DNA from: an uncultured Erythrobacteraceae bacterium
GTDB lineage: Bacteria > Pseudomonadota > Alphaproteobacteria > Sphingomonadales > Sphingomonadaceae
Assembly (NCBI GenBank): GCA_946482075.1
Contig: CAMLQG010000003.1
Location: 8,588-72,587, forward strand
Length of the DNA: 64,000 bases
Reading direction: 5' to 3'
The notes beneath the pieces were generated by a model that saw only the letters and a program-made list of their open reading frames with translations, had not been told where the DNA came from and did no database searches. The translations under genes were made by a program, and so were the position numbers. This document shows, piece after piece, positions 51,344 to 59,844 of the stretch. How positions within the stretch are numbered: the stretch's first letter is position 1; every line of letters starts with the position of its first letter.

Positions 51344-52561
51344 ATGTCTGCAGCCATCAAACGTGTCGTCCTCGCTTATTCCGGCGGCCTCGACACCAGT
51401 GTGATCCTCAAATGGCTTCAGGTGACCTATAATTGCGAAGTGGTGACGTTCACCGCCGATCTCGGTCAGGGCGAGGAACTAGAGCCCGCCCGCGCCAAGG
51501 CCCGGCTAATGGGCGTGCCGGACGAGCACATCTATATCGATGACCTGCGCGAGGAGTTCGTGCGCGATTTCGTCTTCCCGATGATGCGCGCCAATGCCCG
51601 CTATGAAGGCGATTATCTGCTCGGCACCTCGATCGCCCGGCCGCTGATCTCCAAGCGGCTGATCGAGATCGCACGCGAGACCGGCGCCGATGCCGTGGCC
51701 CACGGCGCCACGGGCAAGGGCAACGACCAGGTGCGTTTCGAGCTATCGGCCTATGCGCTCGATCCCGACATCAGGGTGATCGCCCCGTGGCGCGAATGGG
51801 ACCTGACCAGCCGCACCGCGCTGATCGCCTGGGCCGAACAGCACCAGATCCCGGTGCCGAAGGACAAGCGCGGTGAAAGCCCGTTCTCGACCGACGCGAA
51901 CCTCCTCCACACCTCCAGCGAAGGCAAGGTGCTGGAGAACCCGTGGGAAGAGACGCCAGACTACGTCTATTCGCGCACCGTCAATCCCGAAGACGCTCCG
52001 AACGAGCCGGAATACATCACCATCGACTTCGAGCGGGGCGATGGCGTCGCGCTCAATGGCCAGGCGATGAGCCCGGCCACGCTCCTGACCGAGCTGAACG
52101 CGCTGGGCCGCAAGCACGGCATCGGCCGGTTGGACCTGGTGGAGAACCGCTTCGTCGGCATGAAGAGCCGCGGCATGTACGAAACGCCGGGCGGCGAGAT
52201 CTACGCCCGCGCCCATCGCGGGATCGAAAGCATCACGCTGGATCGCGGGGCGGCCCACCTCAAGGACGAGCTGATGCCGAAATATGCCGAGCTCATCTAT
52301 AACGGCTTCTGGTTCGCGCCCGAGCGCGAGATGTTGCAGGCCGCGATCGATCACAGCCAGGAGAAGGTCAGCGGCACCGTGCGCCTGAAGCTTTACAAGG
52401 GGCTGGCGAGCGTGGTCGGCCGCAGAAGCCCGAACAGCCTTTATTCGGAACGCCACGTCACGTTCGAGGACGATGCCGGCGCCTACGATCAGAAGGATGC
52501 GGAAGGCTTCATCAAGCTGAACGCGCTGCGGCTGAAGTTGCTCGCCCGCCGGGATCGCTGA
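51344..52561 (+). CDS. argG: Argininosuccinate synthase
   Basis: The 405-residue enzyme joins citrulline and aspartate using ATP. The ATP-pyrophosphatase P-loop is YSGGLDTS (about 12-19). Also present are [13 protein letters not shown], the [13 protein letters not shown] region and [22 protein letters not shown] site stands seven bases upstream of the ATG. Length is standard. It is the last gene before the 809-bp gap. Confidence 0.98.
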   Translation: MSAAIKRVVLAYSGGLDTSVILKWLQVTYNCEVVTFTADLGQGEELEPARAKARLMGVPDEHIYIDDLREEFVRDFVFPMMRANARYEGDYLLGTSIARPLISKRLIEIARETGADAVAHGATGKGNDQVRFELSAYALDPDIRVIAPWREWDLTSRTALIAWAEQHQIPVPKDKRGESPFSTDANLLHTSSEGKVLENPWEETPDYVYSRTVNPEDAPNEPEYITIDFERGDGVALNGQAMSPATLLTELNALGRKHGIGRLDLVENRFVGMKSRGMYETPGGEIYARAHRGIESITLDRGAAHLKDELMPKYAELIYNGFWFAPEREMLQAAIDHSQEKVSGTVRLKLYKGLASVVGRRSPNSLYSERHVTFEDDAGAYDQKDAEGFIKLNALRLKLLARRDR

Positions 52562-52622
52562 CTCGGGCAGCGCGGATGCAGCATGGCGATTCCGCAGCGC
52601 AGAATCGGAGCGATTGACGGGT

Positions 52623-52664
52623 TTATCCACACTTGTCCACCGACAAACGGAAGGCTGTGGAAAA
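52623..52664. promoter_or_regulatory. DnaA-box-like cluster downstream of argG
   Basis: TTATCCACA (52623-52631) is a perfect DnaA box. TTGTCCACC at 52633 differs at two positions, and TGTGGAAAA at 52656 is an inverted box with one mismatch. An AT-rich AAAAAT/ATTTTTTT hairpin-like stretch follows. This may be a minor DnaA site or regulatory region. No origin-type gene set is adjacent, so oriC is not claimed. Confidence 0.4.
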
Positions 52665-52855
52665 ATCCCGCATTTTTTTCTTGCCACGACTCGGATTCGA
52701 GGCGCAGCATCCACTTGTCGAAACGGTCGGATTGACCCGCTTCTCGAAGGAATAAACCCCTGGAAGAGCACGGAAAATGACAATCGTTTTGACGGCGGCG
52801 ATGCCCGCGGTGGTATTGGAAAACACGCCTCTCTGACGTCTTCGGGCTGAGGTGG

Positions 52856-53153
52856 TGGCGAACCGAAAATATCGCGAGTGGCGCGCTGTCTCAGGCCGGA
52901 AATCCGACCGAACGCAAAGGCAACGGAAAGCTCTCGGGCGATCCGGAATCGGCAAGGCGATAAGGACGGATGGAAAGCCACGGAACCGCCAGGCGGGACG
53001 GGAACAGACCTTCGGGTCACCTCCCTCCCCCTGACGGAACCTTACCGGCGCGAGCGCCGGGCGATAGCCCTTCGGGGCGAAACGTCGGGCGCGCCATCCG
53101 CAAGGATCGGAAACGCCGGTGAGAATGGGGTTGGCAGCAATGCCGGCCCCATT
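52856..53153 (+). ncRNA. Candidate structured RNA downstream of argG
   Basis: No convincing protein gene spans 52562-53370. Within it, TGGCGCGC (52879) can pair with GCGCGCCA (53089), extended by GCG/CGC after a two-position internal loop, closing a 228-nt domain. Inside are two UUCG-tetraloop hairpins (GACC-TTCG-GGTC at 53007 and GCCC-TTCG-GGGC at 53067) and CCGGCG-CGAG-CGCCGG at 53045. A hairpin at 53124-53153 (AATGGGG with CCCCATT) could be the terminator. No known RNA family (RNase P, SRP, tmRNA, cobalamin riboswitch) fits. Strand is chosen from the UUCG loops and terminator order; boundaries are approximate. Confidence 0.4.
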
Positions 53154-53185
53154 TGCTTTGGGGGTGGCTCGCTTTGCCGCCAGCC

Positions 53186-53259
53186 CGTCATGCTAGCGCG
53201 CTGGCATCTTTTTCCCGGTTGCGGCCTTCGGCCTGAAACCAGCCTGCGCTGGGGTGACG
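53186..53259. repeat. Dispersed palindromic (REP-like) element
   Basis: The left end is CGTCATGCTAGCGCGCTGGC and the right end CAGCCTGCGCTGGGGTGACG. It is the same CGTCATGCCAGC...GTGACG family found at 44293, 46238 and inside uvrA at 62916. It lies after the structured-RNA candidate. Confidence 0.75.
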
Positions 53260-53272
53260 AGTATATTTTGCC

Positions 53273-53353
53273 CCGTTCGGGCTGAGCTTGTCGAAGCCCT
53301 GCTCTTCCTTCCTGAAAAGAAAAGCGGTCCTTCGACAGGCTCAGGACGAACGG
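53273..53353. repeat. Palindromic element CCGTTCG...CGAACGG family
   Basis: CCGTTCGGGCTGAGCTTGTC and GACAGGCTCAGGACGAACGG form a long near-perfect hairpin. The same family is at 60641-60730, where its arms are a perfect 26-bp match. It sits just before the stop of the CHRD gene on the minus strand and so may terminate it. Confidence 0.75.
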
Positions 53354-53370
53354 ATCTCTGTTCCTAGTCC

Positions 53371-53787
53371 CTACTTCTTCGCCAGCTGGCCGCGGATCGC
53401 CCCTTTCGGGAATTCCGCGGTGTGGATGTTGACATAGAAATTCTGCGGCGCGGCCAGGATCGCGGTCAGCTGGTCGGCGGTCAGCGCGGCGCAGCGGTCG
53501 CCATCGTCGGGGGTGGTGATTTCCAGCGGCAGCACGACATCGCCGCTCGAACCCGCCGCGCCGGAATGGATATGCGCCATCGTCGGCTTCAGGCCCTTCT
53601 GGATCAGCGTGTAGCAGAACGCCCCGTCTTCCACCTCGGCCTTGAATTCGGCCGAGCCGGTGGGCGAGCCGCCGCCGGGTTCTTCCGCGCCCGTCAGCGT
53701 CGCGGTCAGGATCACATGCCCGTCTTCGGCCGCCGCCGGCGCGGCCAATGCCAGCACCACGGGCGCGATCACAAACAATCCTCTCAT
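53371..53787 (-). CDS. CHRD-domain secreted protein (first copy)
   Basis: The 138-residue product has a signal peptide (ALAAPAAAED) and a CHRD beta-sandwich: ATLTGAEEPGGGSPTGSAEF, then AHIHSGAAGSSGDVVLPLE, and the end motif NFYVNIHTAEFPKGAIRGQL. CHRD domains are found in chordin and in many bacterial envelope proteins of unknown role. The second paralogue is at 59845. The histidine in AHIHSG is conserved. Confidence 0.9.
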   Translation of the reverse strand: MRGLFVIAPVVLALAAPAAAEDGHVILTATLTGAEEPGGGSPTGSAEFKAEVEDGAFCYTLIQKGLKPTMAHIHSGAAGSSGDVVLPLEITTPDDGDRCAALTADQLTAILAAPQNFYVNIHTAEFPKGAIRGQLAKK

Positions 53788-53976
53788 CGCAATATCCTCC
53801 GGCGATGCGTCGGATCACCGTTCTCGTCCGCGCTAGCGCCGCAGGGAAAGTGACTCCGCACGAGGTCGCCCGCAAGGGGGATTCGCAACCGAAACATGAC
53901 CAACCCACGCAGAAACCACGGTGAACCGTCCGACTTGCGGGGTGAGACGAACCCGTAGCGGGGGAACCTGTGGTAT

Positions 53977-54537
53977 ATGCGTCGGCCAATGAATGAGGGA
54001 CAATCTCAGGCATCCGCCCGGAAAAAGGCACTGAGCTTCGTGCTCGGCGCGCTTCTCCCGGTGTTCGGCGCGGCGGCTCTGGCCCATGCGGATATCGCAT
54101 TGGCGGAAGTCGTGCCCGCCACGCTCGGCCTCGATGTCGAAAAGATGGAACAACCCCTCATCCCCGCGCCCGATGCTGCCGCCGATCCGTCAGAGCAGAC
54201 GACACCGGGGGCCGCTCTCGCGATCGACGAGGTTCCCGCGCAGATCATCCCGGGCGGCGTAGCCAGCTGGTACGGCGCCCAATTCGACGGCAAGCGCACC
54301 GCCAGTGGCGAGCGTTTCGACCCCGATGAGATGACCGCCGCCCATCGCACCCTCCCCTTCGGCAGCCGGGTGCGCGTCAAGAGCGCCCGTACCGGCAAGT
54401 CGGTCATCGTGCGGATCAATGATCGTGGTCCCTTCGGCCACGGCCGTGTGATCGACCTCTCCCAGGCTGCCGCCCGCGAGATCGGCCTCACCCAGGCCGG
54501 CAGCGGCACAGTGGAACTGGCCCTCCTGGACCGCTGA
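53977..54537 (+). CDS. rlpA: RlpA-type septal lytic transglycosylase
   Basis: The 186-residue protein has a hydrophobic N terminus and the RlpA double-psi beta-barrel: GVASWYGAQFDGKRTASGER, HRTLPFGSRVRV and VRINDRGPFGHGRVIDLSQA. RlpA cleaves denuded glycan strands at the septum. There is no SPOR domain. The first ATG (53977) is used; a second ATG four codons later is possible. It is divergent from the CHRD gene. Confidence 0.88.
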   Translation: MRRPMNEGQSQASARKKALSFVLGALLPVFGAAALAHADIALAEVVPATLGLDVEKMEQPLIPAPDAAADPSEQTTPGAALAIDEVPAQIIPGGVASWYGAQFDGKRTASGERFDPDEMTAAHRTLPFGSRVRVKSARTGKSVIVRINDRGPFGHGRVIDLSQAAAREIGLTQAGSGTVELALLDR

Positions 54538-54593
54538 GAATTCGGATTCCGGAGCGCCTCCTCCGGCAGGTGAAGACAGTTGACATCGTCGCC

Positions 54594-54917
54594 TCACAGG
54601 ATTTGGCTCGCCGGTACGCATACCCGTATCCCGTCGAGGATGTCCGAAATGATAATCTGGCAGGCCAGCCGCGAGCCGGGTTGGCGCTGATCGCCCAGAA
54701 TCTGGAGGAGATCGTCCTCGGTCATCATGGGCGAGCCGAGCCGCGCGATCCAGTCGGGCGGCAGCATCACATGGCAGGTTGCGCAGGAACAAGCGCCGCC
54801 GCATTCCGCGTCCAACCCTTCGATCCCGTTGTCGCGCGCCACTTCCAGCAGGGTAAGACCGTGCGGCGCTTCGACGGTGTGGTCTTCGCCCTGTGCGCTG
54901 ACGAAAGTGATCTTCAT
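54594..54917 (-). CDS. Adrenodoxin/putidaredoxin-type [2Fe-2S] ferredoxin
   Basis: The 107-residue protein has Cys39, Cys45, Cys48 and Cys86 in the C-x5-C-x2-C...C spacing of putidaredoxin-like ferredoxins (AECGGACSCATC). These donate electrons to P450s and some oxygenases. GAGAGG precedes the ATG at 54917. No reductase or P450 is adjacent, so it could serve the P450 at 21606 or the Rieske enzyme at 33533, which is inference. Confidence 0.93.
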   Translation of the reverse strand: MKITFVSAQGEDHTVEAPHGLTLLEVARDNGIEGLDAECGGACSCATCHVMLPPDWIARLGSPMMTEDDLLQILGDQRQPGSRLACQIIISDILDGIRVCVPASQIL

Positions 54918-55186
54918 GCAACCTCTCATCCCACGCCTGTCATCATGCGCGGTTCACTGCCCATGCGTAACCGCATTAGCGCCCTACCCCAACGGCATAG
55001 TGTTGTCCGTACCGGCAAAGCCGGCGACACTCCGGCGCCGATCCGTTCGTCCGGATGCCCGGCCAAGCGGTAAAATAGCGGCGAAGTAGTTCTTCGGGCG
55101 CGGATCGTGAATGCCTGATCATCTGCTTGACCGGGGAAGACTGCGTGGTACCTCTTCGCCAAGAACATAATATCAGGGAGTGGAAG

Positions 55187-55900
55187 GTGACCGTCACATC
55201 GCCCCAGGTGCCGCTGAATTGTCCGCAGGCGACGTCCATGGCGCTCATGCCCGACGCCTTTACCTCGACTTTCCAGCATCATGACATGGCCACGCTGCCC
55301 GGCGGCAATCTGTATCGCAAACGGGCCGAGGTCCTCGCCACCGTGCGCAGGCTGCTGGCGCGGCATGGCTGGGCCAAGTTCAGCATGCGCAAGCTGGCCG
55401 CGGAATGCCGGATCTCCCGCCAGACGCTGCACAACATGGCGGGCAGCCGGACGGAGATCATCGCCGAAGCGATCTGCGACCATACGGTGATGATGCATAC
55501 CTATGTCGCGCGTCGCTATCAGGGGGAAGACTATTTCGTCGCCCTGACCGAGCATCTGATCGAAGTCGTCCGCAAGACGCCCGAATATTCCCGCCAGGCG
55601 ATCGCAGCCTATTTCGCTTTCGACCTGCCGGTATTCACGGCTGTCAACAAGGTCAGCCTGCGCCTCAACATGGAGGAGCTTTCGGGCATGCAGCGTGACG
55701 GCTCCTTCCGCACCGACATCGATCTGACCGCGCTCAATTCGCGGATCGTGGAACTGCACACCGCCTGCATCCTCAGCTGGGCGAACGGCATGATTCCTTT
55801 CGACCGGTTCGAGTTCGACATGCGCATGGGATGCGAACTGCTGTTGTTCGGCGCTCTCGATCGGCCGGAAAAGGACCTGAAGCGGCACCCCCTCAGCTAG
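55187..55900 (+). CDS. TetR-family regulator near the second TonB receptor
   Basis: The 237-residue protein from a GTG with GGGAG upstream has a divergent TetR DNA-binding domain (FSMRKLAAECRISRQTLHNM, roughly 64-83) in which the usual tyrosine-rich recognition helix is replaced. The helical C-terminal domain begins near VARRYQGEDYFVALTEHLIE. It precedes a TonB receptor gene by 195 bp on the same strand, where the palindrome and direct repeats at 56015-56075 are candidate targets. The start is uncertain; ATG at 55238 is the alternative. Confidence 0.78.
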   Translation: MTVTSPQVPLNCPQATSMALMPDAFTSTFQHHDMATLPGGNLYRKRAEVLATVRRLLARHGWAKFSMRKLAAECRISRQTLHNMAGSRTEIIAEAICDHTVMMHTYVARRYQGEDYFVALTEHLIEVVRKTPEYSRQAIAAYFAFDLPVFTAVNKVSLRLNMEELSGMQRDGSFRTDIDLTALNSRIVELHTACILSWANGMIPFDRFEFDMRMGCELLLFGALDRPEKDLKRHPLS

Positions 55901-56014
55901 GGTCTTGCGCCTCCCGAGCTCCCTCCCTCCCGAGCTTTTGCGGCCTTCGGCAGGACCATTCCCGCCGAAGTGTCAAGATTCGCCGGTTGATCGCCGTAAG
56001 GGCGGGGCGATAGG

Positions 56015-56075
56015 CTGACAGGTCAGAACAAGACCAGATGGGCGGCCGCAGTAGTGCCCGAAAAGCAGTAGTGCC
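56015..56075. promoter_or_regulatory. Palindrome and direct repeats upstream of the TonB receptor
   Basis: CTGACAGGTCAG (56015-56026) is a 12-bp inverted repeat. GCAGTAGTGCC then occurs twice, at 56048 and 56065, with a 17-bp period. A TTGATC and GATAGG pair 16 bp apart just upstream is a weak promoter candidate. The receptor start at 56095 follows closely, so these look like regulatory sites for the TetR-type protein or another factor. Confidence 0.5.
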
Positions 56076-56094
56076 TAAAACAAGTGGGGGGGAT

Positions 56095-58221
56095 ATGAGA
56101 ATCCATTCGTCGAAGCCGAAGATGTGGCCGCTTATGGCCGGGATTGCGCCGTTGTTCTTCGCCGCGAGCGCCCATGCGCAACAGGTCGAAGAGATCATCG
56201 TGACCGCGCAGAAGCGCCAGGAGAACATCCAGAGCGTGCCGATCGCGATCTCGGCCTTCACCTCCGAGGATCTGGGCAAGATGGGCGTCACCTCGACCAT
56301 GAGCATCGGCGAGATCACGCCGGGGCTCAACATGTCCAAGCAGGTCGGCTCCGCCACCCCCTATCTGCGCGGCGTGGGCACCCGCGCATCGAACAACGGC
56401 GTGGAATCCCCGATCGCGACCTATGTGGACGGCATGTATGTAGGATCGCTGCTGGGCTCCATCCTGGAACTCAACAATATCGAACGCATCGAAGTGTTGA
56501 AAGGGCCCCAAGGCACGCTGTTCGGCCGCAACGCCACCGGTGGCCTGATCCAGGTCATCACCAAGGATCCGACGGACGATCCGCAGGCGCGCTTCACGCT
56601 CAGCTACGGCAGCAAGGGCACGTTCGGCGGCAAGGCCTATATCAGCGGGGGCCTGACCGAAACGCTGGCGGCGGACCTCGCGGTGAGCGTGCAGCGGATG
56701 GACAAGGGCTTCGGCAAGAACATCACCACCGGGGCGGACGTCTACAAGGACGAATACACCACGATCCGCAGCAAATGGGTGTGGACGCCCTCGGACGACA
56801 CCACGGTCAAGCTGATCGGCACCTATGCGGAAATCGAGAATGATTTCGGCATCACCCGCCAGTGCATCCAGCCGGGCGGCTGCTTCGGCTCCTCGAAGCT
56901 TCCCCGTTTCCACGACACCGCATCCAATCTCGACAATGGCGTGAAGGGCAAGTCGAAATCGGTAAATCTCCAGATCGACCATTCCTTCGGCAATATCGAT
57001 GTCCGCAGCATCACGACCTACCTGTCCGCGTCCTACAAGCATGTGTTCGACCAGGATGCCGGGCCGATCGCGGGCGTCGACGCTTTCTTCACCAACGCGT
57101 ACAAGACATTCAGCCAGGAATTCCAGGTCAAGTCCGACAATGACGGCGCGTTCAACTGGATTGCGGGCGTGTTCTACTGGCACAACAAGGCCACCACGAT
57201 CCTCGACATTCCCCAGGCAGGCCCGTTCCAGGTCAACAACCGGCTCTATACCAAGTCGCTCGCCGGCTTCGGCGAAGTGAACTACAAATTCTCCGAAGCC
57301 ACCAAGCTGACGCTCGGCCTTCGCTATACGAGCGACAAAAGGCGGCTCGTCGGCGTGTCGCAACTCGCCACCACACCGCCCGTCGTCAGCCCCTATGACG
57401 GCAGCAAGACCTTCAACGAGCTGACCTGGCGCGCGGTGCTCGATCATCACTTCACCGATTCCACGATGGGCTATGTCTCGTACAATCGCGGCTTCCGTTC
57501 GGGCGTGTACAACACAGCCGTCTTCGCGCTGGCCGATCCGGTGGATTCCGAGATCATCGACGCTTACGAAGTGGGGCTGAAAGGCGACTATTTCGACCGA
57601 AAGCTGCGGCTCAACCTTTCAAGCTTCTTCTACAAGTACAAGGATCAGATCGTGCAGGTGCCGATCCCGGGCGGCGCCGACCTGCGCAACGCGGCTTCTT
57701 CCGAGATCTACGGCGTCGAACTCGAAGGGCAGTTCGTGCCGAGCGACCGGCTGAGCTTCCGCTTCGGCGGCGCCTATATGCATGGCGAATACAAGACTCA
57801 CAAATCCTGTGCGTCGAACCTCATCGCGCCCGACCTGTTCGGCCCGGGCCTCCCCGGCACGACTTCCAGCATCGTCGGCGATTGCAGCGGCAACGTCACC
57901 GCGCAGACGCCGAAATGGACGGGCTATGTGGGCGCCGTGTACGATATCCCGACCAAGATCGGTCTGTGGTCGCTGAATGTCAGCGCGGCCTACAATAACG
58001 GCTTCTTCTGGGAAGAAGCCAACCAGCTGCGCGAAGGCTCCTACACCATCGTGAACGCCGAAGTGTCCTGGGCTCCGAGCGACACGCTGAAGTTCCGGGT
58101 GTTCGGCCGTAACCTGCTGGACGAGAAATACTCCGTCTTCACGACGGCGGAAGCCTTCGGCTACATCGCCTCGGCCGCGCCGCCGGCGACATGGGGAGTG
58201 GCCGTCGACGCGTCCTTCTGA
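56095..58221 (+). CDS. TonB-dependent outer-membrane receptor (second copy)
   Basis: The 708-residue receptor has a signal peptide (FFAASAHAQ), a TonB-box-like start VEEIIVTAQKRQENIQSVPI, a plug with VLKGPQGTLFGRNATGG, and a beta-barrel ending WGVAVDASF. GGGGGG just before ATG at 56095 supports the start. The substrate is unknown. It is followed by a glutathione S-transferase and DUF1345 on the same strand, which may point to uptake of a xenobiotic, an inference. Confidence 0.94.
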   Translation: MRIHSSKPKMWPLMAGIAPLFFAASAHAQQVEEIIVTAQKRQENIQSVPIAISAFTSEDLGKMGVTSTMSIGEITPGLNMSKQVGSATPYLRGVGTRASNNGVESPIATYVDGMYVGSLLGSILELNNIERIEVLKGPQGTLFGRNATGGLIQVITKDPTDDPQARFTLSYGSKGTFGGKAYISGGLTETLAADLAVSVQRMDKGFGKNITTGADVYKDEYTTIRSKWVWTPSDDTTVKLIGTYAEIENDFGITRQCIQPGGCFGSSKLPRFHDTASNLDNGVKGKSKSVNLQIDHSFGNIDVRSITTYLSASYKHVFDQDAGPIAGVDAFFTNAYKTFSQEFQVKSDNDGAFNWIAGVFYWHNKATTILDIPQAGPFQVNNRLYTKSLAGFGEVNYKFSEATKLTLGLRYTSDKRRLVGVSQLATTPPVVSPYDGSKTFNELTWRAVLDHHFTDSTMGYVSYNRGFRSGVYNTAVFALADPVDSEIIDAYEVGLKGDYFDRKLRLNLSSFFYKYKDQIVQVPIPGGADLRNAASSEIYGVELEGQFVPSDRLSFRFGGAYMHGEYKTHKSCASNLIAPDLFGPGLPGTTSSIVGDCSGNVTAQTPKWTGYVGAVYDIPTKIGLWSLNVSAAYNNGFFWEEANQLREGSYTIVNAEVSWAPSDTLKFRVFGRNLLDEKYSVFTTAEAFGYIASAAPPATWGVAVDASF

Positions 58222-58333
58222 GACGTCGCGACAAAAGGCAGGATGGCGAGGCGCGCGGGAAGTCATTGACTTCCCGCCGCGAACCGACTGCTCTGCGACC
58301 CCATGGACGCGGGGCGCAAGACGGAGCATCGGC

Positions 58334-58987
58334 ATGACCATCACCATCACGGCTTTCGAACGCTCGCCCGATCGCGGCCGCGGCCTGGCGCGCGACATGC
58401 GGCTGCGCTGGGCGCTGGAGGAAGTGGGCCAGCCCTATGCCGTCCGCCTGCTCTCCTTCGCGGCGATGAAGGAGCCGGCGCATCTGGCGCTCCATCCCTT
58501 CGGGCAGATCCCGACCTATGAGGAAGCCGATCTCGCGCTGTTCGAATCCGGCGCGATCATCCTGCACATCGCGGACCGACATCCGGGCCTGCTGCCGCAG
58601 GACGGCAATGCCCGCGCCCGTGCGATCACCTGGCTGTTCGCCGCACTCAACACGGTGGAGCCGCCGATCGTAGAGCTGTCGATGCATGTGATACTGGAAC
58701 GCGACAAGCCCTGGTATGCCGAGCGCAAGCCGATACTGCAGGAGCGTGTCCGCGCGCGGCTGGACGGGCTGTCGCGGCATCTGGGCGAAGCGGACTGGCT
58801 CGATGGCGGGTTCAGCGCCGGCGACCTGATGATGGTGACGGTGCTGCGCCGACTGGACGGATCGGGTCTGCTGGAAAGCTACCCCAATCTCCAAGCCTAT
58901 ATCGCGCGCGCCGAAGCCCGCCCCGCCTGGCAGCGCGCTTTCGCCGACCAACTGGCCGTGTTCGAGGCAGCGCAGGCCGAGAAGTGA
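58334..58987 (+). CDS. Glutathione S-transferase family protein
   Basis: The 217-residue protein has a thioredoxin-like N-terminal domain (MRLRWALEEVGQPYAV; PFGQIPTYEEADLALFESGAI with the glutathione-contact ES pair) and an all-helical C-terminal domain (FSAGDLMMVTVLRRL). It conjugates glutathione or acts as a dehalogenase/peroxidase in detoxification. It is 112 bp after the TonB receptor. Its catalytic serine or cysteine was not resolved. Confidence 0.92.
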   Translation: MTITITAFERSPDRGRGLARDMRLRWALEEVGQPYAVRLLSFAAMKEPAHLALHPFGQIPTYEEADLALFESGAIILHIADRHPGLLPQDGNARARAITWLFAALNTVEPPIVELSMHVILERDKPWYAERKPILQERVRARLDGLSRHLGEADWLDGGFSAGDLMMVTVLRRLDGSGLLESYPNLQAYIARAEARPAWQRAFADQLAVFEAAQAEK

Positions 58988-59006
58988 ACGACAAGGGAGC
59001 TTCCCG

Positions 59007-59693
59007 ATGACGTCCAGCCAGCCTACCGGACCGTCCATCGGGCAGCGGATCGCGCCACCGCGTTTTCTCATCTTCTTCAGCACCTTCCTGGCCGGCATGC
59101 TGGCCTATCGGCAATGGGTGCGGCCCGGTGTGCGATGGAACGACTGGGCCGATGCGCTGGCGATGGGCTTCGACCTCGGCGCTTTCGTGTTCCTCGCCTC
59201 GCTCACCTCTCTCCTGCGCAAGAGCAGCCCGGCCGAAATCCGCCGTCATGCCGGCGAGAACGACGCCAATCGTGGCTTGGTGCTGATGATCACCACATTG
59301 CTGAGCGTGGTGGTGCTGGCAGCCATCTCGGAAGAACTGCCCGCGGCGCGCAACGGGGAAGCGGGCGGTTTCGCCAAGCTGATCGGCACGCTGCTTCTCG
59401 CCTGGCTGTTCGCGAACACGGTCTATGCGCTGCATTACGCACACCAATATTACGGCGAGCATCCCGCCACCGGCGAGGACCGCGGCGGCATCGCCTTTCC
59501 CGGCACGAGCGAGCCGGACTATGCCGATTTCCTCTATTTCGCCTTCACGCTAGGGATGACGTTCCAGACGTCGGACTGCGACATAACCGACCCCGCCATC
59601 CGCCGCGTGGTACTGCTCCATTCGCTCGCCGCCTTCATCTTCAACATGGGCGTGATCGCCTTCACCATCAATGCAATTGGCGGCGGGAGGTGA
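59007..59693 (+). CDS. DUF1345 membrane protein
   Basis: The 228-residue protein has several transmembrane helices and the family signature DFLYFAFTLGMTFQTSDCDI near residue 170, followed by a C-terminal helix AAFIFNMGVIAFTINAIGGG. Its function is unknown. It is 19 bp downstream of the GST gene on the same strand. Confidence 0.9.
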   Translation: MTSSQPTGPSIGQRIAPPRFLIFFSTFLAGMLAYRQWVRPGVRWNDWADALAMGFDLGAFVFLASLTSLLRKSSPAEIRRHAGENDANRGLVLMITTLLSVVVLAAISEELPAARNGEAGGFAKLIGTLLLAWLFANTVYALHYAHQYYGEHPATGEDRGGIAFPGTSEPDYADFLYFAFTLGMTFQTSDCDITDPAIRRVVLLHSLAAFIFNMGVIAFTINAIGGGR

Positions 59694-59768
59694 GGTAACT
59701 CCCTCTTTTTCGTCATTCCCGCCAAAAACCAGGGCCGCTGGGCTCCCCGGCGCCCTTGAAATGAAAAC

Positions 59769-59788
59769 GGGGAGCCCGAGGGCTCCCC
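59769..59788 (-). terminator. Hairpin terminator between convergent DUF1345 and CHRD genes
   Basis: GGGGAGCCC and GGGCTCCCC are a perfect 9-bp inverted repeat with a two-base centre. On the minus strand it is followed by GTTTTCATTT, fitting termination of the CHRD gene at 59845. A half-copy of the CGTCATTCCC repeat lies just before it at 59711. Confidence 0.7.
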
Positions 59789-59844
59789 GTCCGGCACGGC
59801 GTGTGGCGGCTCCGGTGTGCCGTGCCTGTATCCGCGACCTTGCC

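Noticed and set aside
52562..52700. An origin of replication (oriC).
   Set aside because: Only one perfect DnaA box, and none of the usual origin neighbours (such as dnaA or hemE) is near.
52775..52800. AATGACAATCGTTTTGACGG resembles the conserved 5' motif of tmRNA.
   Set aside because: No tag reading frame, T-arm or CCA end was found within 400 bp on either side, so tmRNA is not supported.
52778..52834. An 18-codon frame starting MTIVLTAAMP.
   Set aside because: No good Shine-Dalgarno at proper distance, no neighbours, no family; likely chance.
52623..52955. A 110-codon minus-strand frame in the argG-CHRD gap.
   Set aside because: Composition is atypical and no motif is visible; it overlaps the RNA candidate and DnaA boxes.
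59711..59720. A further copy of the CGTCATTCCC repeat near 59.7 kb.
   Set aside because: Only one arm is present, so it was not listed as a separate element.
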